Below are positions 1-9,697 of a DNA stretch of 64,000 nucleotides, piece by piece (position 1 is the stretch's first letter; each line of letters starts with the position of its first letter). The DNA comes from Pseudoclavibacter sp. 13-3. GTDB taxonomy: Bacteria; Actinomycetota; Actinomycetes; Actinomycetales; Microbacteriaceae. The translations under genes were made by a program, and so were the position numbers. Location: assembly GCF_021168475.1 (NCBI RefSeq), contig NZ_JAJOZT010000001.1, positions 186,001 through 250,000 of the forward strand, given 5' to 3'. The notes under the pieces were generated by a model. The model saw nothing but the letters and a program-made list of their open reading frames with translations, did no database searches and was not told the origin of the DNA.

Positions 1-744
1 CGTGGCTTTGGTGCTGAGCATCTGCACCCGCTCTCGGGGCTTCAGACGGCCGTCGACAACTCGCACATAGGTGACCACTCCGCGGTAGGCGTCGTAGACC
101 GAGTCGAAGATCATCGCTCTGGCAGGAGCCTCGGGATCGCCCTGCGGCGCCGGGATGCGACGCACGACCTCATCGAGCAGCTCTTCGACTCCTTCGCCGG
201 TCTTGCCCGAGACGCGCAGCACATCGGCTGGGTCGCCGCCGATCAGGCCGGCGAGTTCGGCCGCGAAGCGCTCGGGATCGGCGCTGGGCAGGTCGATCTT
301 GTTCAGCACCGGAATGATCGTCAGGTCGTTCTCGAGCGCCAGGTACAGGTTGGCCAGCGTCTGCGCCTCGATGCCCTGCGCCGCGTCGACCAGCAGGATC
401 GCTCCCTCGCAGGCGGCCAGAGAGCGCGAGACCTCATAGGTGAAGTCGACGTGACCGGGCGTGTCGATCATGTTCAGGGCGTAGCCCTCGTCGCCGAGAG
501 CCCAGGGCATGCGCACGGCCTGACTCTTGATCGTGATGCCGCGTTCGCGCTCGATGTCCATGCGGTCGAGATACTGGGCGCGCATGTCTCGGTCAGAGAC
601 GATGCCGGTGATCTGCAGCATACGGTCGGCCAGTGTCGACTTGCCATGGTCGATGTGCGCGATGATGCAGAAGTTGCGGATGCGCTTCGAGTCGGTGGCT
701 GCGGGCACGATCTGTCGTGCCTGCTGGTCGGTGACTCTGGGCAT
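1..744 (-). CDS. lepA: Elongation factor 4 (LepA), N-terminal part, truncated by window edge
   Basis: Ribosome-associated GTPase that back-translocates stalled or mistranslocated ribosomes. The visible 248 codons carry the translational GTPase signature: P-loop AHIDHGKST at residues 29-37, switch I RERGIT at 66-71, DTPGH at 94-98 and NKID at 148-151. The start is an ATG at 744 preceded by a GAGGAG Shine-Dalgarno. The C-terminal domains lie beyond position 1. The mitochondrial/bacterial EF4 pattern of a short leader before [13 protein letters not shown] separates it from EF-G and TypA. It lies just downstream of rpsT on the same strand, a common actinobacterial arrangement. Confidence 0.97.
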   Translation of the reverse strand, partial: MPRVTDQQARQIVPAATDSKRIRNFCIIAHIDHGKSTLADRMLQITGIVSDRDMRAQYLDRMDIERERGITIKSQAVRMPWALGDEGYALNMIDTPGHVDFTYEVSRSLAACEGAILLVDAAQGIEAQTLANLYLALENDLTIIPVLNKIDLPSADPERFAAELAGLIGGDPADVLRVSGKTGEGVEELLDEVVRRIPAPQGDPEAPARAMIFDSVYDAYRGVVTYVRVVDGRLKPRERVQMLSTKAT

Positions 745-777
745 GCGCTCCTCGTTTCTCTGCGTCCTGCGATGCAG

Positions 778-801
778 AAGGCCCGCTCAGGGGCGGGCCT
801 T
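778..801 (-). terminator. Hairpin between rpsT and lepA, probable rpsT terminator/attenuator
   Basis: Nine-base-pair GC-rich stem (aaggcccgc pairs with gcgggcctt) with a 6-nt loop, 22 bases past the rpsT stop. There is no proper U-run on the minus strand, so termination may be partial and lepA may be co-transcribed. Confidence 0.55.
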
Positions 802-823
802 CGCGAACTCCTGGGTCTCAGAC

Positions 824-1084
824 TCAGAGAGAGTTGACCTGCTTGGTCAGCTTCGACTTGCGGTTCGCTGCGGTGTTCTTGTGCAGAACACCCTTCGTGA
901 CGGCCTTGTCGAGCTTCTTCGAGACGACCAGCAGTTCGGCCTGAGCCTTGTCTTTGTCGCCTGCTGCGACGGCCTCACGGGTCTTGCGTGAGAGGGTGCG
1001 CAGCTCGCTCTTCAGCGCGCGGTTGCGCTCAGTGCGCTTGGCGTTGGTGAGGATGCGCTTCTTCTGGGACTTGATGTTCGCCAC
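824..1084 (-). CDS. rpsT: 30S ribosomal protein S20
   Basis: Primary-binding protein of the 30S subunit that contacts 16S rRNA. The 86-residue product starts [12 protein letters not shown] and is rich in Lys/Arg/Ala with a helical pattern, the usual length and opening for bacterial S20. The start codon is GTG at 1084; the ribosome-binding site is weak (an AGAAAG stretch), and S20 in other bacteria also uses a poor start for autogenous control. It is divided from holA by a 110-bp leader that contains its own promoter. Confidence 0.97.
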   Translation of the reverse strand: MANIKSQKKRILTNAKRTERNRALKSELRTLSRKTREAVAAGDKDKAQAELLVVSKKLDKAVTKGVLHKNTAANRKSKLTKQVNSL

Positions 1085-1139
1085 TGTCGTCTTTCTGTCA
1101 GTCTTCTGGTAAGCCCGGTCGGGTTCGACGCGGACACAT

Positions 1140-1198
1140 CACACCGAGGGTGTGCAGGCCAAGCATCTACACTATCAAACGCCGGGGCAGGCGCTCAA
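1140..1198 (-). promoter_or_regulatory. rpsT promoter and leader hairpin
   Basis: On the minus strand TTGAGC (1193-1198) and TAGTGT (1169-1174) are 18 bp apart, a good -35/-10 pair that overlaps the 3' end of holA. In the roughly 80-nt leader a perfect 6-bp hairpin, CACACC-GAG-GGTGTG (1140-1154), could take part in S20 autoregulation; that role is inference. Confidence 0.55.
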
Positions 1199-2205
1199 CT
1201 GCCGATGCGCCGTGTCGCCAGTCTGCGCACGAGACGTTCGAGGGCGTAGCCGCCGTCGACGGCCTGCCCCTTGATCTGCGCGTCAGTGTCGGCCACTGCC
1301 CTCACGGCTCGCCCGAGCTCGATCGGGTTCCACCGTGCGGCGTCTTGTTGGGCGCGACGAACCTGCCAGGGTGCTCCCCCGACCTTCGAGGCGAGCTGCT
1401 GCGGAGAGGCGTGCACTTCGCAGACCGCGGCCATCAGCCGCACTTTGGTCGCGATCGCCGCGACGATCGGCACGGCGTTCATACCCTGCTGCCCGGCGTG
1501 TCGCACCAGAACCAGAGCCTTGGCCGTCTGACCGGCCAGCGCGGCGTCTGCGATGGCGAAGCCGGTGGTCTCGACGCGACCGCCGAAGTAACGGTCGATG
1601 TCGGCTCGAGTGATGTTCTCGCTCACGTCGGCCACGAGCTGTCGGCAGGCGGCGGCCAGCTCGGTCGTGTCTGCGCTGAAGGCGTCGACGAGGGCACGGG
1701 CCGCGTCAGGGTCGATGCGACGGCCGGCCAGCTGCAGCTCTTCGCGCACGAACGTCTGTTTGTCGTCGTCGCGCTTGAGCTCTGCGCACTCCACCTCGAG
1801 AGCGGCGGGCACATCGCGAACGGCCGTGAGCAGCTTCTTGCCGCGCACGCCTTTACGATGCCGCAGCACGACGGTGACATCGGGATCGGCCTGGGCGACG
1901 TAGTCGAGTGCGTCGCTCAGAAACGCATCGTTCATCTGCTCGAGGTGGTCGACCCAGATGAAGCGCGGCTGGGCGAACAGTGACGGCGAGGCGACGCTCA
2001 ACAGGGTGCCAGAGGCGTACTCGCGCGCGTCGAGGTCGGAGAACTCGACTTCCTGCTGTTGGCGGTTCGCCTGCTGCCGCACGGCTTCGCGCAGCAGCTG
2101 CCGGGCGCGATCGGCCAAGAGGTCTTCGGGACCGCTCAGCAGGACGAGCGGAGCGAGGCGCGCTTCGCACCACCGTGCACGTTGGATCTTGCCCTTCGCC
2201 GCCAC
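1195..2205 (-). CDS. holA: DNA polymerase III, delta subunit
   Basis: Clamp-loader subunit that opens the beta sliding clamp. The product has the HolA opening pattern LVLLSGPEDLLADRA, the later VWVDHLEQM-like segment (FIWVDHLEQMNDAF), and a C-terminal Arg-rich helix, in about 336 residues, the usual length. I chose GTG at 2205 because AGGAG lies six bases upstream. A longer frame could start at TTG 2265, overlapping the comEC stop by 4 nt (TTGA), adding 20 residues unlike the family. It lies downstream of comEC, the standard actinobacterial order. Confidence 0.9.
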   Translation of the reverse strand: MAAKGKIQRARWCEARLAPLVLLSGPEDLLADRARQLLREAVRQQANRQQQEVEFSDLDAREYASGTLLSVASPSLFAQPRFIWVDHLEQMNDAFLSDALDYVAQADPDVTVVLRHRKGVRGKKLLTAVRDVPAALEVECAELKRDDDKQTFVREELQLAGRRIDPDAARALVDAFSADTTELAAACRQLVADVSENITRADIDRYFGGRVETTGFAIADAALAGQTAKALVLVRHAGQQGMNAVPIVAAIATKVRLMAAVCEVHASPQQLASKVGGAPWQVRRAQQDAARWNPIELGRAVRAVADTDAQIKGQAVDGGYALERLVRRLATRRIGS

Positions 2206-2261
2206 GCGACTCCTGCTCTCGTTCTGAATCGTGCTGTGTGCCGGAGCGACGTCATGTCGTC

Positions 2262-4478
2262 TCAACAGCCGTGCTCACACCATACCGCGAGCCGCTGACC
2301 TCCCAGGGCCGATTCGCTGGGATTCGATGCGCCGCGGCCCGCAGACCCCGGTTCTCGCGTCTCGACGCTCACCGCCACCCGGCCATCCTGATCGGTGCGG
2401 CGAACCACTGTGCCGCTGCGCTGCAACGTCGCCAACAGCTTCGCCGCCGGATGCCCATACGAGTTGCCGTCACCGCACGAGATCAGACCGAGCGTCGGCC
2501 GCAGCTGAGAGTACAGCCCTGGCCAGTGGTCGGCCGAGCCGTGATGGGCGACCTTCGCAACGTCGATCTTTCGTACACCCAGCGCTGACAGCTCGCGACC
2601 GACCGCGCGCTGTGCCTCGGCATCGAGATCGGCGAGCGTCAGCACGCGCAGCTCGGGCAGATCGATCAGCATCGCGAGACCGTTCGCGTTCGGATCGCGC
2701 ACCGGACGGCTGACCGCCTCACCATGTGCCGCCGCCTTCTCGGGGTGCAGCGCGCGCCACGAGATGCCCGCCCCAGACGGCGTTCGCTGTGCAGTGCTAC
2801 GCCAAGCGGCGAGGGCGCTGACCGGATGGATGGTTCCGGCGTCACCGAGACCCGCACGCACGATCTGACGAGCCTGCAGTCGCAAGGCAGAACGGTCCAG
2901 TTTGGCGTCGATGACGTCGGGAATCAGTACGGTGTCGACCTTGGCGACCTTCGCCACCGCTTCGGTGGCACCCGCATGGTCGATGTCTGAGTGCGTCAGC
3001 ACGACGACATCGATGGCGCTGACCTGCGCGCCGCGGAGGCAGTCGGTGATCTGCTGCGGAGACTCGCCGGTGTCGATCAGCACGGTCGCGCCGCCGCCCT
3101 GCACGAGGAGTCCGTCGCCCTGGCCGACATCGCACTGCAGCAGCGGAGTGCCCACCGGCAGACGACTGGTCGACAGCACTTGGCCGACACCGGTGATCGC
3201 GACGGTCACGATGACGACCAGGACAGCGCCGCCGAAGCTGAACAGACGCACGCGCCACCGCCAAGGCTGCCCTCGGTGATGCCGACCGCAGTCTGTGCGA
3301 TCACCGGATGAGCGGATTCGCCAGCGATGCCCGCCCGCCGACGGTTCTGCTGCAGGTGTCGGCCCGCGACGCGCGCCGATCAGTGTGCCGACCGCCAAGA
3401 GGGCGACCAGTAGCCCGCTTGTGATGCCGCCGACCGGCCAGGGCGGCCACGGCACTGTGCCGAAGGGATGTGCACTGAAGTATGCCGCAACCTGACCGAT
3501 CCACCATCCGCCAGGCACCGCAGCCAGGGCGAAGGCGGCGGCCAGCGGTGAAGCCCACTCAGCGAGGAGGCAGCTGAGCACCCCCAGCACCGTCACCGCA
3601 GGCACTGCGGGCAGTGCCAGCAGATTCGCAGCCAGCTGATGGCCCGCGGCCGGCTGCCCGTCGATGAGCAGCAGCAGCGGCTGACAGACGAGCAGGGCGG
3701 CCGCGCTCGGCGCGAGCAGATTGGCGAGTGTCTCTGGCATCCATCGGCGCAGCCACCGTGAGACCGGCTCGCTGAAGAGCATGAGACCTGCGGTCGCCGT
3801 GACCGAGAGCCCGAACGCCACACTGCCGGCGAGCCTCGGCTCCCAGAGCAGCAGGATCAGCACGGCGGCACAGATGCCCACGATGCCGCGCCCGCCGCTC
3901 CGCGGGCGCATCAGCGTCACCAGCGTGAGCATGGCCGCCGCACGCAGCACCGTGATCTCGCCGCCGACGAGGAGCGCGAACCCCCAGATGCCGCTGAGCT
4001 CGCCGATGCCGCGCCACAGTCGCGGTGTGTGCATGATCCCGAGAAGTCCCTGCACCAGACCGACGAGCACGGCGACGTTCGACCCGCTGACGGCGGTGAC
4101 GTGTGAGAGCCCTGTGGCGAGCATGTTCGCGTCAGTCGTCTCAGGCAGACCGTCGACGACGCCGACCGAGACACCGCCGATGAGCCCGGTGACCTCGGCG
4201 TCGACAGAGAGTCGCTGGCCGAGCTCTGCGAGCACATCTTGGAACGCGGCCCGCATCTGCTGGGCCCACCCGGGGTTGAAGAGGTCGAGTCGCTCTCGCA
4301 GCTCGGCGCGTGCGGCCGGCTCGCCGGCCCCCTGGCCTAAGGCCGCCATCCAGCCGGCGAGCACGACCAGCAGCGCCATCGCCGGCCGCCAGCTGGGGCG
4401 GTCAGCCGGAACGTCACCGAGGTGTCGCCACTCGATCAGCTGCGGCGAGGCCAGCAGAGAGCGTCTCAGCACGCTCAT
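2262..4478 (-). CDS. comEC: ComEC/Rec2-family DNA internalisation channel
   Basis: Polytopic inner-membrane protein that passes single-stranded DNA into the cytoplasm in natural transformation. Of 738 residues, about 105-360 form the Competence domain, with the conserved HVTAVSGSN segment at 126-134 followed by many membrane helices. The C-terminal metallo-beta-lactamase-like domain starts near DVGQGDG (450-456) and holds THSDIDH (495-501), a metal-binding motif. The N-terminus is short: only one hydrophobic segment (about 34-48) precedes the Competence domain, so the usual DUF4131/OB region seems to be missing. The start overlaps the comEA stop by 4 nt (ATGA), implying translational coupling. 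Confidence 0.93.
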   Translation of the reverse strand: MSVLRRSLLASPQLIEWRHLGDVPADRPSWRPAMALLVVLAGWMAALGQGAGEPAARAELRERLDLFNPGWAQQMRAAFQDVLAELGQRLSVDAEVTGLIGGVSVGVVDGLPETTDANMLATGLSHVTAVSGSNVAVLVGLVQGLLGIMHTPRLWRGIGELSGIWGFALLVGGEITVLRAAAMLTLVTLMRPRSGGRGIVGICAAVLILLLWEPRLAGSVAFGLSVTATAGLMLFSEPVSRWLRRWMPETLANLLAPSAAALLVCQPLLLLIDGQPAAGHQLAANLLALPAVPAVTVLGVLSCLLAEWASPLAAAFALAAVPGGWWIGQVAAYFSAHPFGTVPWPPWPVGGITSGLLVALLAVGTLIGARRGPTPAAEPSAGGHRWRIRSSGDRTDCGRHHRGQPWRWRVRLFSFGGAVLVVIVTVAITGVGQVLSTSRLPVGTPLLQCDVGQGDGLLVQGGGATVLIDTGESPQQITDCLRGAQVSAIDVVVLTHSDIDHAGATEAVAKVAKVDTVLIPDVIDAKLDRSALRLQARQIVRAGLGDAGTIHPVSALAAWRSTAQRTPSGAGISWRALHPEKAAAHGEAVSRPVRDPNANGLAMLIDLPELRVLTLADLDAEAQRAVGRELSALGVRKIDVAKVAHHGSADHWPGLYSQLRPTLGLISCGDGNSYGHPAAKLLATLQRSGTVVRRTDQDGRVAVSVETREPGSAGRGASNPSESALGGQRLAVWCEHGC

Positions 4479-5176
4479 ACCGTCACCCGCGATCGCAGCT
4501 TCTCGAGGGTCTTCTCGCCGATGCCCGCCACTCGGGTCAGATCATCGACCGATGCGAACGGGCCTTCAGCGTTGCGCGAGTCGATGATCTTCTGCGCCGT
4601 GCTCGGGCCGACTCCCGGCAGCGTCTGCAGTTGGTCGGTCGTCGCCGAGTTGAGATTGACCTGGCCGCCGACGCCACTGCCGCCCGAGGCTGAGCTGGAT
4701 GTCGAGCCCGGCTGCCCGGCTGCAGCGCTTGGACTGCTCGGCGTGGGCGCCGCCGCCTGTTCACCGCGACGCGGCACCACCAGCTGCTCACCGTCGACCA
4801 GCACGCGAGCGAGGTTCAGGGCCTCGATGTCGGCATCGGCTGCGAACCCGCCGGCCTTCTCGATGGCGTCGGCGATGCGCGAACCCCGATCGAGCCGATG
4901 GAGTCCGGGCGCGCGAACCGCGCCGGTGACATGCACGTGCACGCCATCACCCGTCGTGCTTGCGCCCAGAGCGCCGTCGGGCGCATCTGCGCCCGACGCC
5001 GAGCCGGGCTGCCCGTGGGTTGTCGCAGCGCCCTGATCGGGGTCGACGGTGGTCTGCGCCGAGCCTCGACAGGCAGACAGGAGCACGCAGACGACCAGCG
5101 CGAACGCGGTGAGCAGAATCAGCGCTCGAACATGCAGAAACCGAGTCGAGGCCGTCGGGTGCGCTGGAGGTGCCAT
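4475..5176 (-). CDS. comEA: ComEA-family helix-hairpin-helix DNA-binding protein
   Basis: Membrane-anchored receptor that binds incoming double-stranded DNA. From the ATG at 5176 the protein has a short N-terminus, one membrane helix ending in LLSAC, a flexible Asp/Gly/Ala-rich linker, an SLBB-like segment (VHVTGAVRAPGLHRL) and a C-terminal tandem HhH domain with VNLNSATTDQLQTLPGVG. The C after LLSA could also make it a lipoprotein. A longer in-frame start at 5251 adds residues that look non-coding. Co-transcribed with comEC and holA. No other competence genes are in the window, so transformation ability cannot be judged. Confidence 0.92.
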   Translation of the reverse strand: MAPPAHPTASTRFLHVRALILLTAFALVVCVLLSACRGSAQTTVDPDQGAATTHGQPGSASGADAPDGALGASTTGDGVHVHVTGAVRAPGLHRLDRGSRIADAIEKAGGFAADADIEALNLARVLVDGEQLVVPRRGEQAAAPTPSSPSAAAGQPGSTSSSASGGSGVGGQVNLNSATTDQLQTLPGVGPSTAQKIIDSRNAEGPFASVDDLTRVAGIGEKTLEKLRSRVTV

Positions 5177-5275
5177 GGCTCGACTCTGGCCGACCGAGCG
5201 ACTTTCCACAGGGTCTCGGGCAGCTCTGTGCACGGCTTCGGGGCACGACACGGTCTGTGCGCAGAACAGCGCCCC

Positions 5276-5312
5276 CGGTGGGCGCCGAGTGAGATCACTC
5301 CGCTGCCCACCG
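5276..5312 (-). terminator. Compound hairpin downstream of leuS
   Basis: An 8-bp stem (cggtgggc with gcccaccg) encloses a second 5-bp stem (gagtg with cactc). It sits 30 bases past the leuS stop and upstream of comEA. There is no U-run, so this is a candidate only. Confidence 0.4.
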
Positions 5313-5341
5313 AGGGCACGTGTCGGTCATGCGGCTGCCGG

Positions 5342-7852
5342 TCAGCCCACCACGATATTCACCAGCTTCGGCGCACGCACGATCACCCGACGGATGCTGC
5401 GGTCGCCCAGGAGCTCCTGCACGTGGTCATTCGCCAGCGCGAGCTCCTGCAGCTCGCTCTCGGCGATCTCAGGCGAGACCTGGAGCCGTGCGCGCACCTT
5501 GCCGTTGATCTGCACGACCGCGGTGACCTCCTCGCGAACCAGCAGCGAGGGATCGGCCACTGGCCAGACCGACAGCGCCACGGCATCCTCATGACCCAGC
5601 ATCTGCCACATCTCAGCGGCGAGATACGGGGCGAACAGGTCGAGCACACGGGCCAGCACCTCGGCGGCCTCGCGCACCGCCGGGTCGGCGGCCCCGCGCC
5701 CCTGCGGGCGGTCGATCGTCTTGCGTGCGAGGTTCACCAGCTCCATCAGACGGGCCACGACCACGTTGTACTTGGTCGCCTCGATCAGGTCGGGCGCATC
5801 GGACAGCAGATGGTGCGTGGCCTGCCGCAGCGTCAGGTCGCCTTCGTCGAGGGCAGCGGACTCACCGGCGGATGCGCTGCTCACGTCGCGAGCGACGCGC
5901 CAGGCCCGGGCGAGGAACTTCGCCGAGCCCTGCACCGAGACGTCTGCCCAGTCGATGTCGTCTTCGACCGGCCCCGCGAAGGCGAGCGTGACTCGCAGCG
6001 CGTCGGCGCCGTGATCGCGCAGCTCGGAGGCGAACTCGACGAGATTGCCCTTCGACTTCGACATCTTCGAGCCGTCGAGCAGCACCATGCCCTGGTTGAT
6101 CAGCGAGGTGAAGGGCTCGTCGAACGCGACCCACCCCATGTCGTGCAGCACTTTCGTGATGAAGCGCGAGTAGAGCAGGTGCAGGATCGCGTGCTCGACG
6201 CCGCCCACGTAGATGTCGATCGGCGCCCACTGGCGGGCCTGCTCGGGGTCGAACGGCTGTGCCGCGTCGTTGGCGCCCAGAAAGCGCAGGTAGTACCACG
6301 AGCTGTCGACGAAGGTGTCCATCGTATCGGGGTCGCGCAGCGCCGGCTCGTCGGTGCCGGGCAGCGTGGTGTGCACCCATTCGGTGGCCGCACCCAGCGG
6401 TGAGGTGCCCTTGGGCTTGAGATCGAGGCCCTCGGTGTCGGGCAGCTCGATCGGCAGCTGCGACTCGGGCACCGGCACCAGCGAGCCGTCTTCGGCGTGC
6501 AGCACGGGAATCGGCGTGCCCCAGTAGCGCTGACGCGAGATCAGCCAGTCGCGCAGGCGGTACGTCTTCGTGCCATGACCGGTGCCATCGGCCTCGAGCC
6601 TCTCGATCACCCGTGCTATCGCCTCGTCTTTGTGCAGGCCGTCGAGCGGGCCCGAATTGGTGAGCACCCCGTCTCCGGTGACTGCGACGCCGCTCTCGGC
6701 GGGGTCGTCCTCGTCGGTGCCCACCACGACGCGTACCGGCAGGTCGTAGGCGCGGGCGAAGTCGAGGTCGCGCTGGTCGTGTGCGGGCACGGCCATGACC
6801 GCGCCGTGGCCATAGTCGGCGAGCACATAGTCGGCAGCCCAGACGGGCAGCCGCTCGCCGTTGACCGGGTTCACCGCATAGCGCTCCAGGAACACGCCGG
6901 TCTTGGGGCGGTCGCTGGCCTGACGCTCGATCTCGGTGGCGTGCTGCGTGCGATCGAGATAGTCCTGAAAGCGCATCCGTGCTTCGGGGCTGGCGGTCGA
7001 GACGAGCTCGGCGGCCAGGTCGCTCTCGGGGGCGACCACCATGAAGGTGGCGCCGTAGAGGGTGTCGGGACGCGTGCTGAACACGGTGACCGGCTGCTCC
7101 CGACCCTCGATGTGAAAGTCGATGTCGGCGCCGTAGGAGCGGCCGATCCAGTTGCGCTGCATCTGCAGCACCTTCGACGGCCAGCGTCCCTCCAGCGCGT
7201 CGAGATCGTCGAGCAGGCGGTCGGCGTAGTCGGTGATCTTCAGGTACCACTGGGTGAGCTTCTTCTTCTCGACCAGTGCGCCGGTGCGCTCCGACGTGCC
7301 GTCTGCGAGCACCTGCTCGTTGGCGAGCACGGTCTGGTCGACCGGATCCCAGTTGACCCAGGAGTCTTTGCGGTACGCCAGCCCGCGCTCGTACATCTGC
7401 AGAAAGAGCCACTGGTTCCAGCGGTAGTACTCGGGGTCGGAGGTGTGCAGCTCACGCGACCAGTCGAAGCTCGGCGCGTAGGTCTCGAAGCTGCGCTTCT
7501 GCTGTGCGATGTTGTCATACGTCCACGTGCGCGGGTTGATGCCGCGTTTGATCGCCGCGTCTTCGGCAGGCAGGCCGAAGGAGTCCCAGCCGATCGGGTG
7601 CAGCACGCTGTAGCCGCGGTGGCGCCAGTAGCGTGCGGCGATGTCGCCATAGCAGAACGCCTCGGCGTGCCCCATGTGCAGGTCTCCCGACGGGTACGGG
7701 AACATGTCGAGCACGTACTTGCGCGGTCGCTCGGGATGCTCGGTCACCGCCCGCTCGGCGTCGAACAGCTGCTGATCGGCCCAGATGGGCTGCCACTTCT
7801 GCTGCAGTCTGCGAAAGTCGTATTCTGGCTGTTCTGCCGTCTCGTCGCTCAA
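5342..7852 (-). CDS. leuS: Leucine--tRNA ligase
   Basis: Class I aminoacyl-tRNA synthetase charging tRNA-Leu, with an editing (CP1) domain. The HIGH motif appears as HMGH within [12 protein letters not shown], and KMSKSKGN is present; [11 protein letters not shown] marks the editing domain. The 836-residue length is typical. The start is decided by translation signals: TTG at 7852 has AGGTGA seven bases upstream and gives a protein opening with [12 protein letters not shown], as in relatives. An ATG seven codons upstream (7873) has no visible ribosome-binding site. It stands 72 bases after the cydC stop on the same strand. Confidence 0.95.
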   Translation of the reverse strand: MSDETAEQPEYDFRRLQQKWQPIWADQQLFDAERAVTEHPERPRKYVLDMFPYPSGDLHMGHAEAFCYGDIAARYWRHRGYSVLHPIGWDSFGLPAEDAAIKRGINPRTWTYDNIAQQKRSFETYAPSFDWSRELHTSDPEYYRWNQWLFLQMYERGLAYRKDSWVNWDPVDQTVLANEQVLADGTSERTGALVEKKKLTQWYLKITDYADRLLDDLDALEGRWPSKVLQMQRNWIGRSYGADIDFHIEGREQPVTVFSTRPDTLYGATFMVVAPESDLAAELVSTASPEARMRFQDYLDRTQHATEIERQASDRPKTGVFLERYAVNPVNGERLPVWAADYVLADYGHGAVMAVPAHDQRDLDFARAYDLPVRVVVGTDEDDPAESGVAVTGDGVLTNSGPLDGLHKDEAIARVIERLEADGTGHGTKTYRLRDWLISRQRYWGTPIPVLHAEDGSLVPVPESQLPIELPDTEGLDLKPKGTSPLGAATEWVHTTLPGTDEPALRDPDTMDTFVDSSWYYLRFLGANDAAQPFDPEQARQWAPIDIYVGGVEHAILHLLYSRFITKVLHDMGWVAFDEPFTSLINQGMVLLDGSKMSKSKGNLVEFASELRDHGADALRVTLAFAGPVEDDIDWADVSVQGSAKFLARAWRVARDVSSASAGESAALDEGDLTLRQATHHLLSDAPDLIEATKYNVVVARLMELVNLARKTIDRPQGRGAADPAVREAAEVLARVLDLFAPYLAAEMWQMLGHEDAVALSVWPVADPSLLVREEVTAVVQINGKVRARLQVSPEIAESELQELALANDHVQELLGDRSIRRVIVRAPKLVNIVVG

Positions 7853-7924
7853 CTCTTCTTCACCTGTTCTCATGGATCGCGCTGGTCTGTCGGAAACGAG
7901 GCAGACCGCCTCAAGATTACTCGA

Positions 7925-9697
7925 TCACGCCTGTTCGCCGGCCTCGACCCGCGTGAGCCGTCCGTCAGCCAGATGCAGGTGCTCGTCGACCAGGGTCGCA
8001 GGAACCCGATCGTGACTCATCAGCACGACTGCGGGAGGCCTCCCGTCACGGGTGCTGCCGTGCAAGCCTGCGATGGTCAGCAGGTCGACGAGCAGCTCGT
8101 CGGCGAGCTCAGGGTCGACGTTGGCCGTCGGCTCGTCGAAGACGATCACCGGAAACTCGGCCAGCAGGGCACGCGCCAACGCCAATCGCTGCACCTGGCC
8201 GCCAGAGAGCAGCCTGCCGTTCTCTCCCACGATCGTGTCGAGGCCGTCGCGCGAGCGGCTCAGGTCGTCGAGGCCGACTCGGCGCAGCACCGCGAGCAGA
8301 ATAGCGTCCTCGGCTTCGGGCCGGGCCAGCAGCAGGTTGGCGCGCACTGTTGACGCGAAGAGGTGGGGTCGCTGCTCGCAGAGCCCGACGACCCGTCGGA
8401 CGGCGTCTCCGCCGAGGTCGCGCGCGTCTCGTGCGTCGATGGTGTAGCGGCCGGAGCGATGGTCGAGAAAACGCACCATGGTGGCCGCCAGCGTGCTCTT
8501 GCCGGCACCGCTCGCCCCTGTGATGAGCAGACGGCGGCCGGGCCGCAGGTCGAGGTCGATGCCCTCGGCGATGATCGGTGCACCGGGCCAGCCGATGCTG
8601 ACGTCGCGCAGCTGCAGCGACGAGAACGCGGATGCTCGCTCGTCTGGCTGCGAGGCGGGCCCGGCCCCGGCATCCGCAGACGAACCGGCATCGTCGGCTC
8701 CGCCGTTCAGCCGCCTGCCGTCGTCGATGACCGCACCGATGCGGTGCGAGGCGACGCGCACCTTCTCGATCGCCGTCATGGCGGTCGGCACCTGAGAGAA
8801 GACGTCGAAGATCGTCATCGGCACCAGCACCAGCACCGCGAGCCAGCTGCCGGGAAACGCTCCGGCCTGCAGGTCGGTGCCCCCGGCCCAGAGCGCGCCG
8901 ATCACGGCGACACCGGTGAATCCGGTGAGACAGAGATCGACGAGCCCCTGCGTGGTGGCGCGCGAGCGGTCGATCACCGACTGCCGACGGGCCAGACGCC
9001 GGGCCTCGCGCTGCGCCTGCGGCAGCGCATCGTAGGCGGTCAGCACGTCCATCGACTCGAGCATGCGCAGCATGTGCTCGTTCTGCGCAGCCCGCACCGG
9101 GGCGGCCTCGCGCGTGCGAGCCGAGGTGGCGCGCTCTGGCAGCACACCGCCGAGCACTGCGGCGCCGATCAGGCTCAGGGCGAGCACGAGTGCCGCCATC
9201 GGCGAGATCAGCGCGAGCAGCGCGGTCGTGACCGCACTCACCGCCAGCGAGGTGAGGAGCGGCTGCCAGACGCGCAGCGGAAGATCCTGCAGGTCGTCGA
9301 TGTCTGACACGAATCGGCTCATCAGATCGCCGCGGCCCAGATGCGAGAGGTTCGCCGGCGCTCCCGGGATGAGACGTTCGAACACGCCGACGCGCAGCCG
9401 CCCGAGCATGCGGAACGCGGCGTCGTGACTGAGCAGTCTCTCGATGTAGCGGAAGGAGGCGCGCCCCAGCGCGAAGGCCCGCACGCTCACGATGACCGCC
9501 ATCAGGGTCAGAATCGGCGGCCGCAGCGCGCTCGCCGAGATGAGGTAGGCGCTGGCCCAGGTCAGACCGATGGCGGCTGCGGCGCTGAGCACTCCGAAGA
9601 GCGCACCCGCCCAGAAGCGCTTCGGGTCTGGCGTGGCGAGTCTGGCGAGTCGCTCGTCGACGCCGGGGGCCGGCAGCGGTGTCGTGCGTCGGCTCAT
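7925..9697 (-). CDS. cydC: Thiol reductant ABC exporter subunit CydC
   Basis: Half of the heterodimeric CydDC ABC exporter, which moves glutathione/cysteine-type thiols (or haem-linked reductant) across the membrane and is needed for cytochrome bd assembly. The 590 residues comprise six predicted membrane helices and a C-terminal nucleotide-binding domain with Walker A GASGAGKST, signature LSGGQVQRL and Walker B VIVFDEPTANVD. A 4-nt ATGA overlap with cydD indicates strict coupling. Last gene of the cydABDC operon. Confidence 0.93.
   Translation of the reverse strand: MSRRTTPLPAPGVDERLARLATPDPKRFWAGALFGVLSAAAAIGLTWASAYLISASALRPPILTLMAVIVSVRAFALGRASFRYIERLLSHDAAFRMLGRLRVGVFERLIPGAPANLSHLGRGDLMSRFVSDIDDLQDLPLRVWQPLLTSLAVSAVTTALLALISPMAALVLALSLIGAAVLGGVLPERATSARTREAAPVRAAQNEHMLRMLESMDVLTAYDALPQAQREARRLARRQSVIDRSRATTQGLVDLCLTGFTGVAVIGALWAGGTDLQAGAFPGSWLAVLVLVPMTIFDVFSQVPTAMTAIEKVRVASHRIGAVIDDGRRLNGGADDAGSSADAGAGPASQPDERASAFSSLQLRDVSIGWPGAPIIAEGIDLDLRPGRRLLITGASGAGKSTLAATMVRFLDHRSGRYTIDARDARDLGGDAVRRVVGLCEQRPHLFASTVRANLLLARPEAEDAILLAVLRRVGLDDLSRSRDGLDTIVGENGRLLSGGQVQRLALARALLAEFPVIVFDEPTANVDPELADELLVDLLTIAGLHGSTRDGRPPAVVLMSHDRVPATLVDEHLHLADGRLTRVEAGEQA

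Noticed and set aside
6497-8353. Long plus-strand open frame (618 codons) opposite leuS and the end of cydC
   Set aside because: Composition is Val/Arg/Gly/His-rich with no domain; it is the antisense of leuS, as is common in high-GC DNA.
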